NCBI GenBank assembly: GCA_031769625.1
Contig: JAUIMM010000646.1
Coordinates: 2,217,001 to 2,281,000 of the forward strand
DNA length: 64,000 bases
From: Taudactylus pleione
Lineage: Eukaryota > Chordata > Amphibia > Anura > Myobatrachidae
Direction of reading: 5' to 3'
Position numbers and translations under genes: made by a program. This document shows, one piece after another, positions 1 through 12,378 of this stretch (positions are counted from its first letter, which is position 1; each line of letters starts with the position of its first letter). Under the pieces are notes generated by a model. The model ran no database searches. It was not told the origin of the DNA and saw only the letters and a list, made by a program, of their open reading frames with translations.

Positions 1-1281
1 AAAACAGCTATTTGATTTTGTGCTAATATACAACAGAATCTGATATGTGAATTACAAATGTTTTTAATTTATGGATTCATCAAACTACATAGCAGCCAGC
101 TGCTGTATAAAAACACAATTAAAATGTATATGAAATATGAATATAAATAACCAAAATCAATTATACAACATACATAACAGATAATTGTAAAATGCTATAC
201 ATATCTGTTGCTTGAACCATGGATTAAAACCACACCACTACTTCAGGTGTTGCTACGTATTGTTACCAACGTTGCTTAGTGTATCTAGAGAGATGTACAG
301 TCATCTTTAATATTGCACATGCATGTGTCTTTCATATGGGTGTCTTACTCCTCCTTTGCGAAATGTCCAACTTGAATGGTGTTAACTCAGGGTGTGACCA
401 TATATTTTTAAAGGTCCATGCTCCCGGGTTACTGTGCACCCTTTATTTTCAAAGTGCCAGGGCCAAATGAGATATGTTTGTTAGGCAGCTGCGGCCACAC
501 ACCGCTGATCGCTCTCCCACTGCACACCGCTAGCAAAGTGTGCGCCGTCTACTGTTAGCCAGCAAATTCACCGCTCTCCCGGCTGATGGAGTATTCGCGG
601 CGCAGTTGGGGTCCAATCTCCTCCAAATGGCAGATATCTCTCCGGGGCAAATTGGAGATCATATGGGGTCCTTCACGGGCAATATATGGGTAACAGGCTC
701 TTTCGCTAATGCGTTTCACTTCTTTATCTCTCTCCAAGGGTTAGTACATGGACCTGTTGTTCTCTTTTGTGTTTGATTATATTTTGTATGTTTTGTAATA
801 CTGACTGTCTGTCACTGAGGAATTTTGTTGCGCCTTGCAAATAAACAATGCTGATGTATCACTACTATAAGAACATACCGATACCGTATAATATTCATGA
901 CCTAGATGGGGACTTCAGTCTGCAGTATCTGTCAGGTTGTGGCCTAGGATCGGTCGTTACTCACCTCAGCACAGGCTTCCCCTGACCTCCCGTACGGTCA
1001 GACGCCAGGTGCGGCGGCGAGTGATTCGCTGAGGATTATTCCTGGGGTCTGCTAGGACATCCATGTATTGCTTCGTGATTTGTTTCCTGCGGTTACCATC
1101 ATGGATGCAGCCATGACAGTCTACATCACATGATTAGCCCTTTACCCAATGGTAGCATTTGTTGCTGTCAGCTGATGCCATCCTGCTGTACAACTTCGCT
1201 ACTTCCAGGGATTACTTGTTGCTGCAGCGATCCAGGTTCCACGCTCCTTTCTTTTAGAGTATTATTCCAAGTGTTATTCAA
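1..1281. other. AT-rich intergenic DNA, no gene recognised
   Basis: No reading frame here resembles a known protein. The first 470 bases are AT-rich. From about 480 to 780 the DNA is more GC-rich with repeat-like character, but I cannot assign a family. From about 930 to 1280 there is non-coding sequence leading into the 78-bp repeat. Confidence 0.5.
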
Positions 1282-2112
1282 CAGTGTGTGTACTCAGTAC
1301 GTCACCCGACTACTGATTCCTAGTGCCATTCTCCTGTACCAGTTCTGCGTCTGGATCAACAGTATGTGTACTCAGGGCCTGATTCAGAGCCGGATGCTAT
1401 TTGTGGACGCTCGTTCAGAAAAAGGGGCCGGATATTTAAATTGAGCGCTCGCTCTTTGCAGTCTGTGGACGCCTCTATATCAGAGCGAGCGTCCGAAACA
1501 TGCGCTCGCTATTTTGTAAAGACGCCCCTTGGCCGTTCGCATCATACGTCATCTCTGCTATTTATTAGATTAATCGAATACATCGAAAGGCGTCTGAACT
1601 GCTCTCAGTGCTTGTGGTAGGTTTTACTTCCCGCAATCACTGCGAGCAGTTCAGGCTAAAAGACAACAAGTGACGTGGTCGATGACGCTGCTTTGTTAAT
1701 TATGCACACCCATTAAACGCCCGTTTTGACCGTTTGGCACCTGCATTCGGATCTCCACTCCCCGTTTTCAAGCACCTTCCCCTGTTACCACCCACAAACA
1801 CCTCATTCTGTCACTCAAATTAGCAGGCCCTCGCTGTTTTGCGAGCGCACGATTTCCGACCGCAATGACTGGTTGGCGCATGCGCATTATGACCCATACG
1901 CATGCGCAGATGTGCGAACATCGCTCAGAGCGAGCGAGCGGCCGCTTACGAGCGGCTCTGAATCAGGCCCTCAGTACGTCACCTAAGTACTGACTCCTAG
2001 TGCCATTCTTCTGTACCAGTTCTGCGTCTGGATCAACTGTGTGTGTACTCAGTACGGCACCCAAGTATTGACTCCTAGTACCATTCTCCTGTGCTTTCCG
2101 CGTGATTGTGAT
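1282..2112 (+). repeat. 78-bp minisatellite, about 2.9 copies, interrupted by a MITE
   Basis: Copies start at 1282, 1360 and 2037. Removing the MITE at 1375-1970 and one TSD copy (599 bases) leaves a constant 78-base period. Each unit contains CTCAGTACG, a CCTAGTRCCATTC block and TCTGCGTCTGGATCAA; the last unit is incomplete. Confidence 0.8.
1375..1970 (+). mobile_element. Family A Harbinger-like MITE (copy A1), TSD TCA
   Basis: Starts GGGCCTGATTCAGAGCCG and ends with its reverse complement, flanked on both sides by TCA. The interior has no coding capacity. It matches copies at 10857, 24574, 28439 and 31771. The superfamily call rests on 3-bp TSDs and GGG termini. Confidence 0.85.
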
Positions 2113-4570
2113 TGTGTACCTTATACCTGACCAAAGGGCCATGACCTGCCTGCTGGGTGCAGCTAAAACCCATATCCCGATTGGAGGGGTCACTGGTGAA
2201 CACATCCCAGTAGGTTAGACTTCGCACCTTTGGTCAGGTCTCGCCAACGTCTGGTATTCGTGGATGAGGAAGACATATGTATATCCAGGCCCCTCACCTT
2301 TGTTCTTTCCCCAACCTAGCACCTCAACTTCTAAACCATCTGTGGAAGATCTCCTGAGCCTAAACGTCCTTGTTACCATGTCACCTTAATGCCATCTGTG
2401 TCATCAGACCTGTGGCCACTCATCTGTATATGGGCTGTTCTGCATTCTGCATTCTGGGCACTGCCATCTTGAACAGTATCACATTATCTACCCTAACTAA
2501 CCAGTCTCCAGCAACTCTGGTCACATGATATCAGCCAGCCTATCAATTACACGGGCGCCCTATTTGAACCAGAAGCCGCTGACAGCACATTGCCAGTACA
2601 ACATCTCTCTCAAAGGATCGGGACCTTAGCTCCTTGCTCTGTGGGAGTGCCATGGGAGTACCGTGGGCGTGCAGCCAGACTTCCATGCTCACTTGCAGCG
2701 TGCAGATGTTGACGTGACGCGTTTCAGACGGACCACAGCATGGGGTGGGTTAATGTCCTGGTATAATTGATGATGGCTGGAAAAACGGAGGGTGCGGCTT
2801 GGCCATCCACATGAAGATGGAGTTACACAGACAGGCAGATACTCATGTTAGCATAAGGAAGTAAGTAGACTGCCACTGCCGCTTCAGGGGCAACTGACTC
2901 AGAAAAAGGCCCATAGTTTTCATACATAGTATTTCCAACCTTAGGAACATATATGGTGCACTCACACAGGAGCGCATTTCGGGAAAATATTTTGCTGTTA
3001 TAATCATGGTATTTGGATGATGCCTGTTCCGGTAACCTTGAATATTTATGTGGGAAAGTCAGGCTTTGTACACTCACATAGACTCACATTTAATTATACA
3101 AATATATCAGATGTGAGTCAGTTTTGTTTAAGCTTGGAATTTGATAAGTAGATAAGATTATATAACTAGTAAGAGAATGGAAACCTCCATCCACTTTACA
3201 TATTTTCTTTCCAGTCTTGTCTATGTCTGATATATACATATATGGCTGAGGAGGTAGGAGTTATCAGGCGTAGGTCCAAGCAAGTACTTCATTTCAGGAA
3301 GAGTTGAGTCGCTGTTTTATGTCATGTGTCACCTCGATATCCCGCTGAATAAAGTCATAAATACGGGAAATGAAAAATAAATAAATCCCATTCCGTATAA
3401 GTATCTAAAGAAGAAAATGCATACTAAATAATATTTCATGGTATAGTATTATATGCCAGTAATACTAAAGTATGTAAAACATCCTATAAAATATATACTA
3501 TTATATTGTGAGTACTGGTTATCATCACTTATACTGTAGTGATGTAACATTAGTAAAATATATATTTAGAGAATAGTTGTCCCAGTTTATACTTTTCATT
3601 TATATTTCATATTCATACATTTCATGTGTTTACATTTTTTTTATTGAGACAATGTGTACAGAAAATAAGGAATATATTTTTTGTTTCAAACATTATTCAA
3701 TATATAATCATACATAATAAAATGTAATACAGAAACAAATTCTATTCATATACAGCATTCAATTATACGGTTTGAAATATATCTTGCAAATTTAAGAACA
3801 GATATATTGTCTTGTCTTTTACGTGTATCTATTTATCAAAATAAATCAGTACAAAATTATTGTTTGATTTGTGATTGTTTGAGCAACGTTTTTTCCTGGG
3901 GTCCTGGAGTGAAAATCAGCCTGACTCGTGTTTACTTTTAATCCTTTCTCATTAATTTTATTGACACCTCATGCGCCTCATTCAGAGGTGAAGGCTGCTG
4001 CGTCCCCTCTTGCATCTGTTTCCGGAGTCGAGGGCGCAATTATATGCAAATGTTAGTATCAGCCCCTCCCCTGTATCAGCGTCTCAGTGTCATATGACTG
4101 AGACGCATTTCTGCACGCTGTAATACCGCCGGAGTTCTCTGATTGCAAACAGGTACAGTAGTTTCAGCGTTTGCAGCTGCATTTATGAAGAGCCTATACT
4201 GTAGCTTAATCTGGATACAGTAAAAGACGGCAAAGACTTTCTTTCAAAGCACAGGATGGGTCTTATCAGTACCATGTCCCACCTTTCAGGCGCTAATGTG
4301 CCAGGAGTTTCCAGAACTTTGTTAATTAAATATTTCATGACCTCCTGTATCATTGTCTAGTACTACGCTAATCTGTAGCTAATTGGAAAATGTACTTGTA
4401 TTATCCTCAGCCTGCAAGTCTCAAAATTATCCAAAGATTTCTTGGCTCTTCTAATCATTGCAAAGCCATTAAGAACTGCTCACCACCAAACAAGGGGTCT
4501 CCTGAGTATTACCCCCAGATCCTTCCCACGAATGTTGCATCATTCATAGTTGGAACTGTCCCAGTGCAAT
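2113..4570. other. Intergenic DNA without a recognised gene
   Basis: About 2.4 kb, strongly AT-rich from 3100 to 3900. Short frames at 2823-3077 (-) and 4390-4680 (+) have no convincing similarity. The latter begins with a stretch that weakly recalls the thumb of Ty3/gypsy reverse transcriptase (residues about 11-20, IIQRFLGSSN). At about 3968-4110 a CATTCAGAGG motif and a CGTCTCAGTGTC / GACTGAGACG hairpin suggest an old MITE fragment. Confidence 0.4.
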
Positions 4571-4737
4571 TGTCAGGAGAAGCGGACTATGTGATGCCTC
4601 TCAATTACTATTCCTATCCAAGTGGTTGGATGGGTAGTTTAAATTCAGTTAATGACAGCAGTTCAGCTGAATTGGCTTGAAGGGCCTGGATATTGGGGAG
4701 CATTCTTATTGGCTGCATGCACTTTTATAGTCCAGAC

Positions 4738-7700
4738 CAGGGCCGCCATCAGAAATTGTGGGGCCCGGGACTGACAAAATAGGCAGGGCCCCTCCCCCCT
4801 GCTATTAGATACAGTCTGTGCACCCAGCCTTTTTTTATCACCCCAGCCCATCATTATTACATACAGTATGTGCACCCATCCTCTTTCTTATCACCTCAGC
4901 CCCCCATTATTACATACAGTATGTGCACCCATCCTCTTTCTTATCACCCCAGCCCATCATTATTACATACAGTATGTGCACCCATCCTCTTTCTTATCAC
5001 CTCAGCCCCCCATTATTACATACAGTATGTGCACCCAGCCTTTTTTTTTATCACCTCAGCCACCCCATTATTAGATACAGTATGTACACCCAGCCGTTTT
5101 TTTATCACCTTAGCCCCCCCATTATTAGATACAGTATGTGTGCCCAGCCTTTTTTATCACCTCAGCCCCCCATTATTACATACAGTATGTGCGCCCAGCC
5201 TTTTTTATCACCTCAGCCCCCCCCATTATTACATACAGTATGTGCACCCAGCCTTTTTTTATCACCTTAGCCCCCCCATTATTACATACAGTTTGTGTAC
5301 CCAGCCTTTTTTATCACCTCAGCCCCCCCATTATTACATACAGTTTGTGTGCCCAGCCTTTTTTTATCATCTTAGCCCCCCCATTATTACATACAGTTTG
5401 TGTGCCCAGCCTTTTTTTATCCCCTTAGCCCCCCATTATTACATACAGTATGTGTGCCCAGCCTTTTTTATCACCTTAGCCCCCCATTATTACATACAGT
5501 ATGTGCGCCCATCCTCTTTTTTATCACCTCAGCCCCCCATTATTACATACAGTATGTGCACCCAGCATTTTTTTTATCACCTTAGCCCCCCATTATTAGA
5601 TACAGTATGTGTGCCCAGCCTTTTTAATCACCTTAGCCCACCCATTATTAGATACAGTATGTGTGCCCAGCCTTTTTTATCACCTTAGCCCCCCCATTAT
5701 TAGATACAGTATGTGCGCCCAGCCTTTTTTATCACCTTAGCGCCCCCACTATTAGATACAGTATGTGTGCCCAGCCTTTTTTATCACCTTAGCCCCCCAT
5801 TATTAGATACAGTATGTGTGCCCAGCCTTTTTTATCACCTTAGCCCCCCCAATATTAGATACAGTATGTGTGCCCAGCCTTTTTGTTATCACCTTAGCCC
5901 CCCCATTATTAGATACAGTATGTGTGCCCAGCCTTTTGTTTTATCACCTTAGCCCCCCCATTATTACATACAGTATGTACACCCAGCCTTTTTTTTTATC
6001 ACCTTAGCCCCCCCATTATTAGATACAGTATGTGTGCCCAGCCTTTTTTATCACCTTAGCCCCCCCATTATTAGATACAGTATGTGCGCCCAGCCTTTTT
6101 TATCACCTTAGCGCCCCCACTATTAGATACAGTATGTGTGCCCAGCCTTTTTTATCACCTTAGCCCCCCCATTATTAGATACAGTATGTGTGCCTAGCCT
6201 TTTTTATCACCTTAGCCCCCCCAATATTAGATACAGTATGTGTGCCCAGCCTTTTTGTTATCACCTTAGCCCCCCCATTATTAGATACAGTATGTGTGCC
6301 CAGCCTTTTTTTTTATCACCTTAGCCCCCCCATTATTACATACAGTATGTACACCCAGCCTTTTTTTTATCACCTTAGCCCCCCCCATTATTAGATACAG
6401 TATGTGCGCCCAGCCTTTTTTATCACCTTACCCCCCCCATTATTAGATACAGTATGTGTGCCCAGCCTTTTTTTATCACCTTAGCCCCCCATTATTAGAT
6501 ACAGTATGTGTGCCCAGCCTTTTTTTTTATCACCTTAGCCCCCCCATTATTAGATACAGTATGTACACCCAACCTTTTTTTTATCACCTTAGCCCCCCCC
6601 ATTATTAGATACAGTATGTGCACCCAGCCTTTTTTATCACCTTAGCCCCCCCCATTATTAGATACAGTATGTGTGCCCAGCCTTTTTTTATCACCTTAGC
6701 CCCCCCATTATTAGATACAGTATGTGTGCCCAGCCTTTTTTATCACCTCAGCTCCCTCCATTATTACATACAGTATGTGTGCCCAGCCTTTTTTTATCAC
6801 CTCAGCTCCCCCATTATTAGATACAGTATGTGTGCCCAGCCTTTTTTATCACCTTAGCCCCCCCCATTATTACATACAGTATGTGTGCCCATCCTCTTTC
6901 TTATCACCTCAGCCCCCCATTATTACATACAGTATGTGCACCCATCCTCTTTCTTATCACCCCAGCCCATCATTATTACATACAGTATGTGCACCCATCC
7001 TCTTTCTTATCACCTCAGCCCCCCATTATTACATACAGTATGTGCACCCAGCCTTTTTTTTTATCACCTCAGCCACCCCATTATTAGATACAGTATGTAC
7101 ACCCAGCCGTTTTTTTATCACCTTAGCCCCCCATTATTAGATACAGTATGTGTGCCCAGCCTTTTTTATCACCTCAGCCCCCCATTATTACATACAGTAT
7201 GTGCGCCCAGCCTTTTTTATCACCTCAGCCCCCCCCATTATTACATACAGTATGTGCACCCAGCCTTTTTTTATCACCTTAGCCCCCCCATTATTACATA
7301 CAGTTTGTGTACCCAGCCTTTTTTTATCACCTCAGCCCCCCCATTATTACATACAGTTTGTGTGCCCAGCCTTTTTTTATCATCTTAGCCCCCCCATTAT
7401 TACATACAGTTTGTGTGCCCAGCCTTTTTTTATCCCCTTAGCCCCCCATTATTACATACAGTATGTGTGCCCAGCCTTTTTTATCACCTTAGCCCCCCAT
7501 TATTACATACAGTATGTGCGCCCATCCTCTTTTTTATCACCTCAGCCCCCCATTATTACATACAGTATGTGCACCCAGCATTTTTTTTATCACCTTAGCC
7601 CCCCATTATTAGATACAGTATGTGTGCCCAGCCTTTTTTATCACCTTAGCCCCCCCAATATTAGATACAGTATGTGTGCCCAGCCTTTTTGTTATCACCT

Positions 7701-10131
7701 TAGCCCCCCCATTATTAGATACAGTATGTGTGCCCAGCCTTTTGTTTTATCACCTTAGCCCCCCCATTATTACATACAGTATGTACACCCAGCCTTTTTT
7801 TTTATCACCTTAGCCCCCCCATTATTAGATACAGTATGTGTGCCCAGCCTTTTTTATCACCTTAGCCCCCCCATTATTAGATACAGTATGTGCGCCCAGC
7901 CTTTTTTATCACCTTAGCGCCCCCACTATTAGATACAGTATGTGTGCCCAGCCTTTTTTATCACCTTAGCCCCCCCATTATTAGATACAGTATGTGTGCC
8001 TAGCCTTTTTTATCACCTTAGCCCCCCCAATATTAGATACAGTATGTGTGCCCAGCCTTTTTGTTATCACCTTAGCCCCCCCATTATTAGATACAGTATG
8101 TGTGCCCAGCCTTTTTTTTTATCACCTTAGCCCCCCCATTATTACATACAGTATGTACACCCAGCCTTTTTTTTTATCACCTTAGCCCCCCCCATTATTA
8201 GATACAGTATGTGCGCCCAGCCTTTTTTATCACCTTACCCCCCCCATTATTAGATACAGTATGTGTGCCCAGCCTTTTTTTATCACCTTAGCCCCCCATT
8301 ATTAGATACAGTATGTGTGCCCAGCCTTTTTTTTTATCACCTTAGCCCCCCCATTATTAGATACAGTATGTACACCCAGCCTTATTTTTATCACCTTAGC
8401 CCCCCCCATTATTAGATACAGTATGTGCACCCAGCCTTTTTTATCACCTTAGCCCCCCCCATTATTAGATACAGTATGTGTGCCCAGCCTTTTTTTATCA
8501 CCTTAGCCCCCCCATTATTAGATACAGTATGTGTGCCCAGCCTTTTTTATCACCTCAGCTCCCTCCATTATTACATACAGTATGTGTGCCCAGCCTTTTT
8601 TTATCACCTCAGCTCCCCCATTATTAGATACAGTATGTGTGCCCAGCCTTTTTTATCACCTTAGCCCCCCCCATTATTACATACAGTATGTGTGCCCAGC
8701 CTATTTTATCACCTCAGCCCCCCCATTATTACATAGAGTATGTGCGCCCAGCCTTTTTTTTATCACCTCAGCTCCCCCATTATTAGATACAGTATGTGCG
8801 CCCAGCCTTTTTTTATCACCTTAGCCCCCCCATTATTAGATACAGTATGTGCGCCCAGCCTTTTTTATCACCTTAACCCCCCCATTATTAGATACAGTAT
8901 GTGCGCCCAGCCTTTTTTTTTTATCACCTCAGCCCCCCCATTATTACATACAGTTTGTGTGCCCAGCCTTTTTTTATCACCTCAGCCCCCCCCATTATTA
9001 CATACAGTATGTGCACCCAGCCTTTTTGTTATCACCTCATCCCCCCCCATTATTACATACAGTTTGTGTGCCCAGCCTTTTTTTATCACCTTAGCCCCCC
9101 CATTATTACATACAGTATGTGCGCCCAGCCTTTTTTTTTTATCACCTCAGCCCCCCCATTATTACATACAGTATGTGCGCCCAGCCTTTTTTTTATCACC
9201 TCAGCTCCCCCATTATTAGATACAGTATGTGTGCCCAGCCTTTTTTTATCACCTTAGCCACCCCCATTATTAGATACAGTATGTGCGCCCAGCCTTTTTT
9301 TTTTATCACCTCAGCCCCCCCATTATTACATACAGTTTGTGTGCCCAGCCTTTTTTTATCACCTCAGCCCCCCCATTATTACATACAGTTTGTGTGCCCA
9401 GCCTTTTTTTATCACCTCAGCCCCCCCATTATTACATACAGTATGTGCGCCCAGCCTTTTTGTTATCACCTCATCCCCCCCCATTATTACATACAGTTTG
9501 TGTGCCCAGCCTTTTTTTATCACCTTAGCCCCCCCATTATTAGATACAGTATGTGCACCCAGCCTTTTTTATCACCTCAGCCCCCCAATTATTAGATACA
9601 GTATGTGTGCCCAGCCTTTTTTTATCACCTCAACCCCCCCCTTTGTAAATACTGTCTGTGCGCCAAGACTTTTTTTTTTATCACCTCACCTACCTTATTT
9701 ACATTGAGAAGGATCCTGCTTCCTAGACGGTCCCCAGCACTGCAAACATGGCTGCTCCTCTTCATCCGCGGCTCCGACGTCGACCCCGCCCTCCAGCTTA
9801 CACAGTGACAGTCAGACTCCAAAACAGTGCGCGCGCGTGACATGACGTCTGTTCTGGAGTCTACTGTTACTGTAAGCTGGTGGAGGAGCGGGCCCGAGCG
9901 GTCCCTGGCTGCCTCCTCCAGCTCCCTCCTATGATGATGTTTCATCCAGGTCGGCGGACGGTAGCAGCGGCAGTAGGGCCCCCGTCTCTTCAAGGGGAAA
10001 GTTCAAGCTGCAGGCTCTGCAGTGGCAATACTAGACCCCCCCCGTTCAGCCAGAGGCCGCCCCCCCCCCTTTCAGCCAGAGGCCGGGCCCGGGACTACAG
10101 TCCCGGCAGTTCCCCCCTGATGACGGCCCTG
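4738..10131 (+). mobile_element. hAT-type non-autonomous element carrying a giant satellite
   Basis: Terminal inverted repeats are CAGGGCCGCCATCAG (left) and the complement of CTGATGACGGCCCTG (right). The flanks are an exact 8-bp duplication, GTCCAGAC, at 4730-4737 and 10132-10139. TIR sequence and 8-bp TSD fit hAT. There is no transposase. The unique parts are about 70 bp at the left, including GGGCCCGGGACT, and about 430 bp at the right with the matching GGGCCCGGGACT at about 10085. Everything between is tandem repeat. Confidence 0.9.
4803..9695 (+). repeat. Satellite of about 90 units of about 53 bp inside the hAT element
   Basis: The unit runs ATTATTA[CG]ATACAGTATG, then TGYGCCCAGCC, a T-run of 5-10, ATCACCTYAG, and a C-run of 5-8. 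Two main variants alternate (ACATACAG, AGATACAG), and TATGTGTG / TATGTGCR / TATGTACA subtypes occur. Units at both edges (CAGTCTGTGCACCCAGCC at about 4812; CTGTCTGTGCGCCAAGAC at about 9653) are the most diverged, as expected for unequal exchange. Length changes lie mostly in the C- and T-runs. Confidence 0.95.
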
Positions 10132-10475
10132 GTCCAGACAGATCTACTCCTCATTTTCCATTTAGATGCAGCTGCCTTATATACTCTAGTATTTTGGGTC
10201 TGTTTAGCTGCCTGTCTCTGACTTTGCCTGGGTAATGATAATTTTCTGGTTTGCTGCCTGTCCTGACCTTTTGCTTGGACCTTTGACCTTGCTATGGATT
10301 GTTACCAGGCCTGAACTTTTGCTTGCACTGACCATTTGTTATATTGTAGCCTGATCTGACCACTGCTAGGACACTGGACCTTACAGTATTTCATCTTTTT
10401 TTCTGGCCTGTGCGAGTACCTGCTTTATCTCCTGTTATACAGTCCCTTAAATTGTTTTAATTGGTATCTCCAACA

Positions 10476-10856
10476 TTTCTGGTGACAGCACATATCCCAC
10501 GCACTGTACATGCGTCCCAATGGTTACCGCCGAGGGGACACAGGAACTGTGTCAGAAGAAGCAGTTCCACTGACACAGGTCCGCCATGTACTGTTGGACC
10601 CTCTGAACAACCATAGGGTGCTCTTATATCAGATGGTGCTCGATGTCCACTCGATGGTGCAACAATTGCGCACTGCAGTGGATTACAGCTGCAGCCGGTA
10701 GGCATCTCAGTACACAGCCCAGAGGCGTCTACCTCTTAATCAGGCCATGTGTGACTTACAGTTGGCGGTAACTAAGTCCTGCAGAGCACATCCAACTCTC
10801 ACAACTACTGTAGCTGGTCTTTAAAGGTCTATTCTGGAAATGTAGCATCACGCTAA
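10476..10856. other. Sequence downstream of the LTR-like end
   Basis: Starts with a primer-binding-site-like TGGTGACAG. It contains a 63-codon frame at 10510-10701 (+) that could be the start of a gag-like gene, but it has no motif I recognise and ends in a stop. I do not call it a gene. Confidence 0.3.
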
Positions 10857-11422
10857 GGGCCTGATTCAGAGCCGCTCGTAAGCGGCCGCTCGTTCGCTCC
10901 GAGCGATGTTCGCACATCTGCGCATGCGTATGGGTTGTAATGCGCATGCGCCAACCAGTCAGTGCGGTCGGAAATCGTGTGCTCGCAAAATAGCGAATGC
11001 CTGCTAATTTGAGTGACAGGATGAGGCGTTTGTGGGTGGTAACAGGGGGAGGTGCTTGAAAACGGGAGTGGAGATCCGAACGCAGGCGTGCCAATAATTA
11101 ACAAAGCAGCGTCATCGACCAAGTCACTTGGTTGTCTTTTAGCCTGAACTGCTCGCATGATTGCGGTAGGAAAATGCTACCACAAGAATAGCGAGCAGTT
11201 CATACGCCTTTCGATGTACTCGATTAATCTAATAAATAGCGGAGATGACGTATGATGCGAGCGGCCAAGGGGCGTCTTTACAAAATAGCGAGCGCATGTT
11301 TCGGATGCTCGCTCAGACATAGAGGCGTCAACAGACCGCAAAGAGCGAGCGCTCAATTTAAATAGCCAGACCCTTTTTCTGAACGAGCGAGTGCAAATAG
11401 CGTCCGGCTCTGAATCAGGCCC
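10857..11422 (-). mobile_element. Family A MITE (copy A2), inverted, TSD TAA
   Basis: Begins GGGCCTGATTCAGAGCCG and ends with the complement. TAA flanks both sides. It is A1 in reverse orientation, about 30 bp shorter. The central GCGAGCAGTT / AACTGCTCGC hairpin is present. Confidence 0.88.
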
Positions 11423-11749
11423 TAAGATAGTAAGAGCTATCCTTGCAGGTATGATCTGCAGCAAGAGTGGCTGAACCACTTTAATGAACCTACTGCTCAA
11501 AGAATAATAGTGCTGTATAATATCTATACTGTAGCAATGTGAAGCTGTCAACCATATGTCTCATGTCTGTGTACACTCCTTCTTCCTTGTATTTCCCTGT
11601 TATGTCTTTTTTTTGCTGTTTATTTACTTTGCACAGACATTGGGCCTGATTCAGAGGTGTATGCAAACCTGATGGTTTACGTACAATGCTCAGAGGCAAA
11701 GGCAGGGGGGTTTCCTCAGCTCACACCATGACCACAATAGAAATAGTAA
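11423..11749. other. Unique DNA with a GGGCCTGATTCAG terminus fragment
   Basis: No gene seen. GGGCCTGATTCAGAGGTG at about 11642 matches the A/B/C terminus but no matching right end is visible, so it is a truncated element. Confidence 0.5.
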
Positions 11750-12043
11750 TGTTGGACATACACTATACAATTATCTGTCAGACAGCTATCCAATCTGGCT
11801 GGTTGGAATGAAAACCTGGTAATGTATGGGAACAGATGACATTCGACCATATGGACCCAAACACTGGAACACAAACAAATATGATTGTTCAATTTGGTTA
11901 AATTCGTTTAATTGAACCAATTTGTCTGAAGGACAATTTTTGTCTGTTTTCTGTCATTTGCTCCCATACACTACTAGATTTTCATTCCAACCAGCCAGAT
12001 TGGATAGCTGTCTGACAGATAATTGTATAGTGTATGCCCAGCA
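11750..12043. mobile_element. Long-hairpin MITE, Harbinger-like, TSD TAA
   Basis: A 294-bp element whose two arms, about 60 bp each, pair almost perfectly (left TATCCAATCTGGCTGGTTGG, right CCAACCAGCCAGATTGGATA). TAA is duplicated at 11747-11749 and 12044-12046. The right end, GTGTATGCCCAGCA, resembles the right end of the 42112 MITE. Confidence 0.85.
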
Positions 12044-12202
12044 TAATATAATAGAATTTTACTAGCACCGTATGTTCTTCTCAGTATCACTAATTAATTA
12101 GCACCACCTGTGGGTCTTTTAACATGTGTCAGCCAGTAATAACCACACCTGTGCAGCAATTAGGAGATCTGGGCGGTGCTAGGTTCTTCTGCTGCTCCCC
12201 CA

Positions 12203-12378
12203 GGGGTAAATTTACTAAGATGGGAGTTCTATTTAAGACGTGATGTTGCCCATAGCAGGCAATCAGATTCTATTTCTCATTTATCTAGCACCTTCTAAAA
12301 GATAATACCTGGAATCTGATTGGTTGCTATGGATAACATCACTTCTTAATAGAACTCCCATCTTAGTAAATGTACCCC
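12203..12378. mobile_element. Short hairpin MITE with GGGGTAAATTTACTAAG ends
   Basis: Inverted ends GGGGTAAATTTACTAAG and CTTAGTAAATGTACCCC, with internal arms GATGGGAGTTCTATT and AATAGAACTCCCATC. No clear TSD. Its ends resemble those of the repeats at 39124 and 47074. Confidence 0.75.

Larger units (their letters stand above)
4571..10475 (+). mobile_element. Possible Ty3/gypsy-type LTR split by a hAT insertion
   Basis: Joining 4571-4737 to 10140-10475 (leaving out the insertion and one TSD copy) gives about 503 bp starting TGTCAGGAG and ending CCAACA, so it has TGT...ACA ends. A TGGTGACAG primer-binding-site-like sequence follows at about 10480. The pyrimidine-rich tail with repeated CCTGACC/ACCTTTGACC is typical of amphibian gypsy LTRs. 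No second LTR was found, so it may be a solo or truncated LTR. Confidence 0.4.

Noticed and set aside
4390..4680. Ty3/gypsy reverse transcriptase remnant
   Set aside because: Only about ten residues (IIQRFLGSSN) resemble the RT thumb; nothing else in the frame supports it.
4803..9695. CRISPR-like array appearance
   Set aside because: There is no alternation of fixed repeats and unique spacers, units are contiguous, and the context is a vertebrate hAT element.
4818..9707. Many overlapping open frames up to 272 codons rich in ITYSMCTQPF-like peptides
   Set aside because: They are translations of the 53-bp satellite in all phases; unit length and variable C/T runs shift the frame repeatedly. 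No gene.
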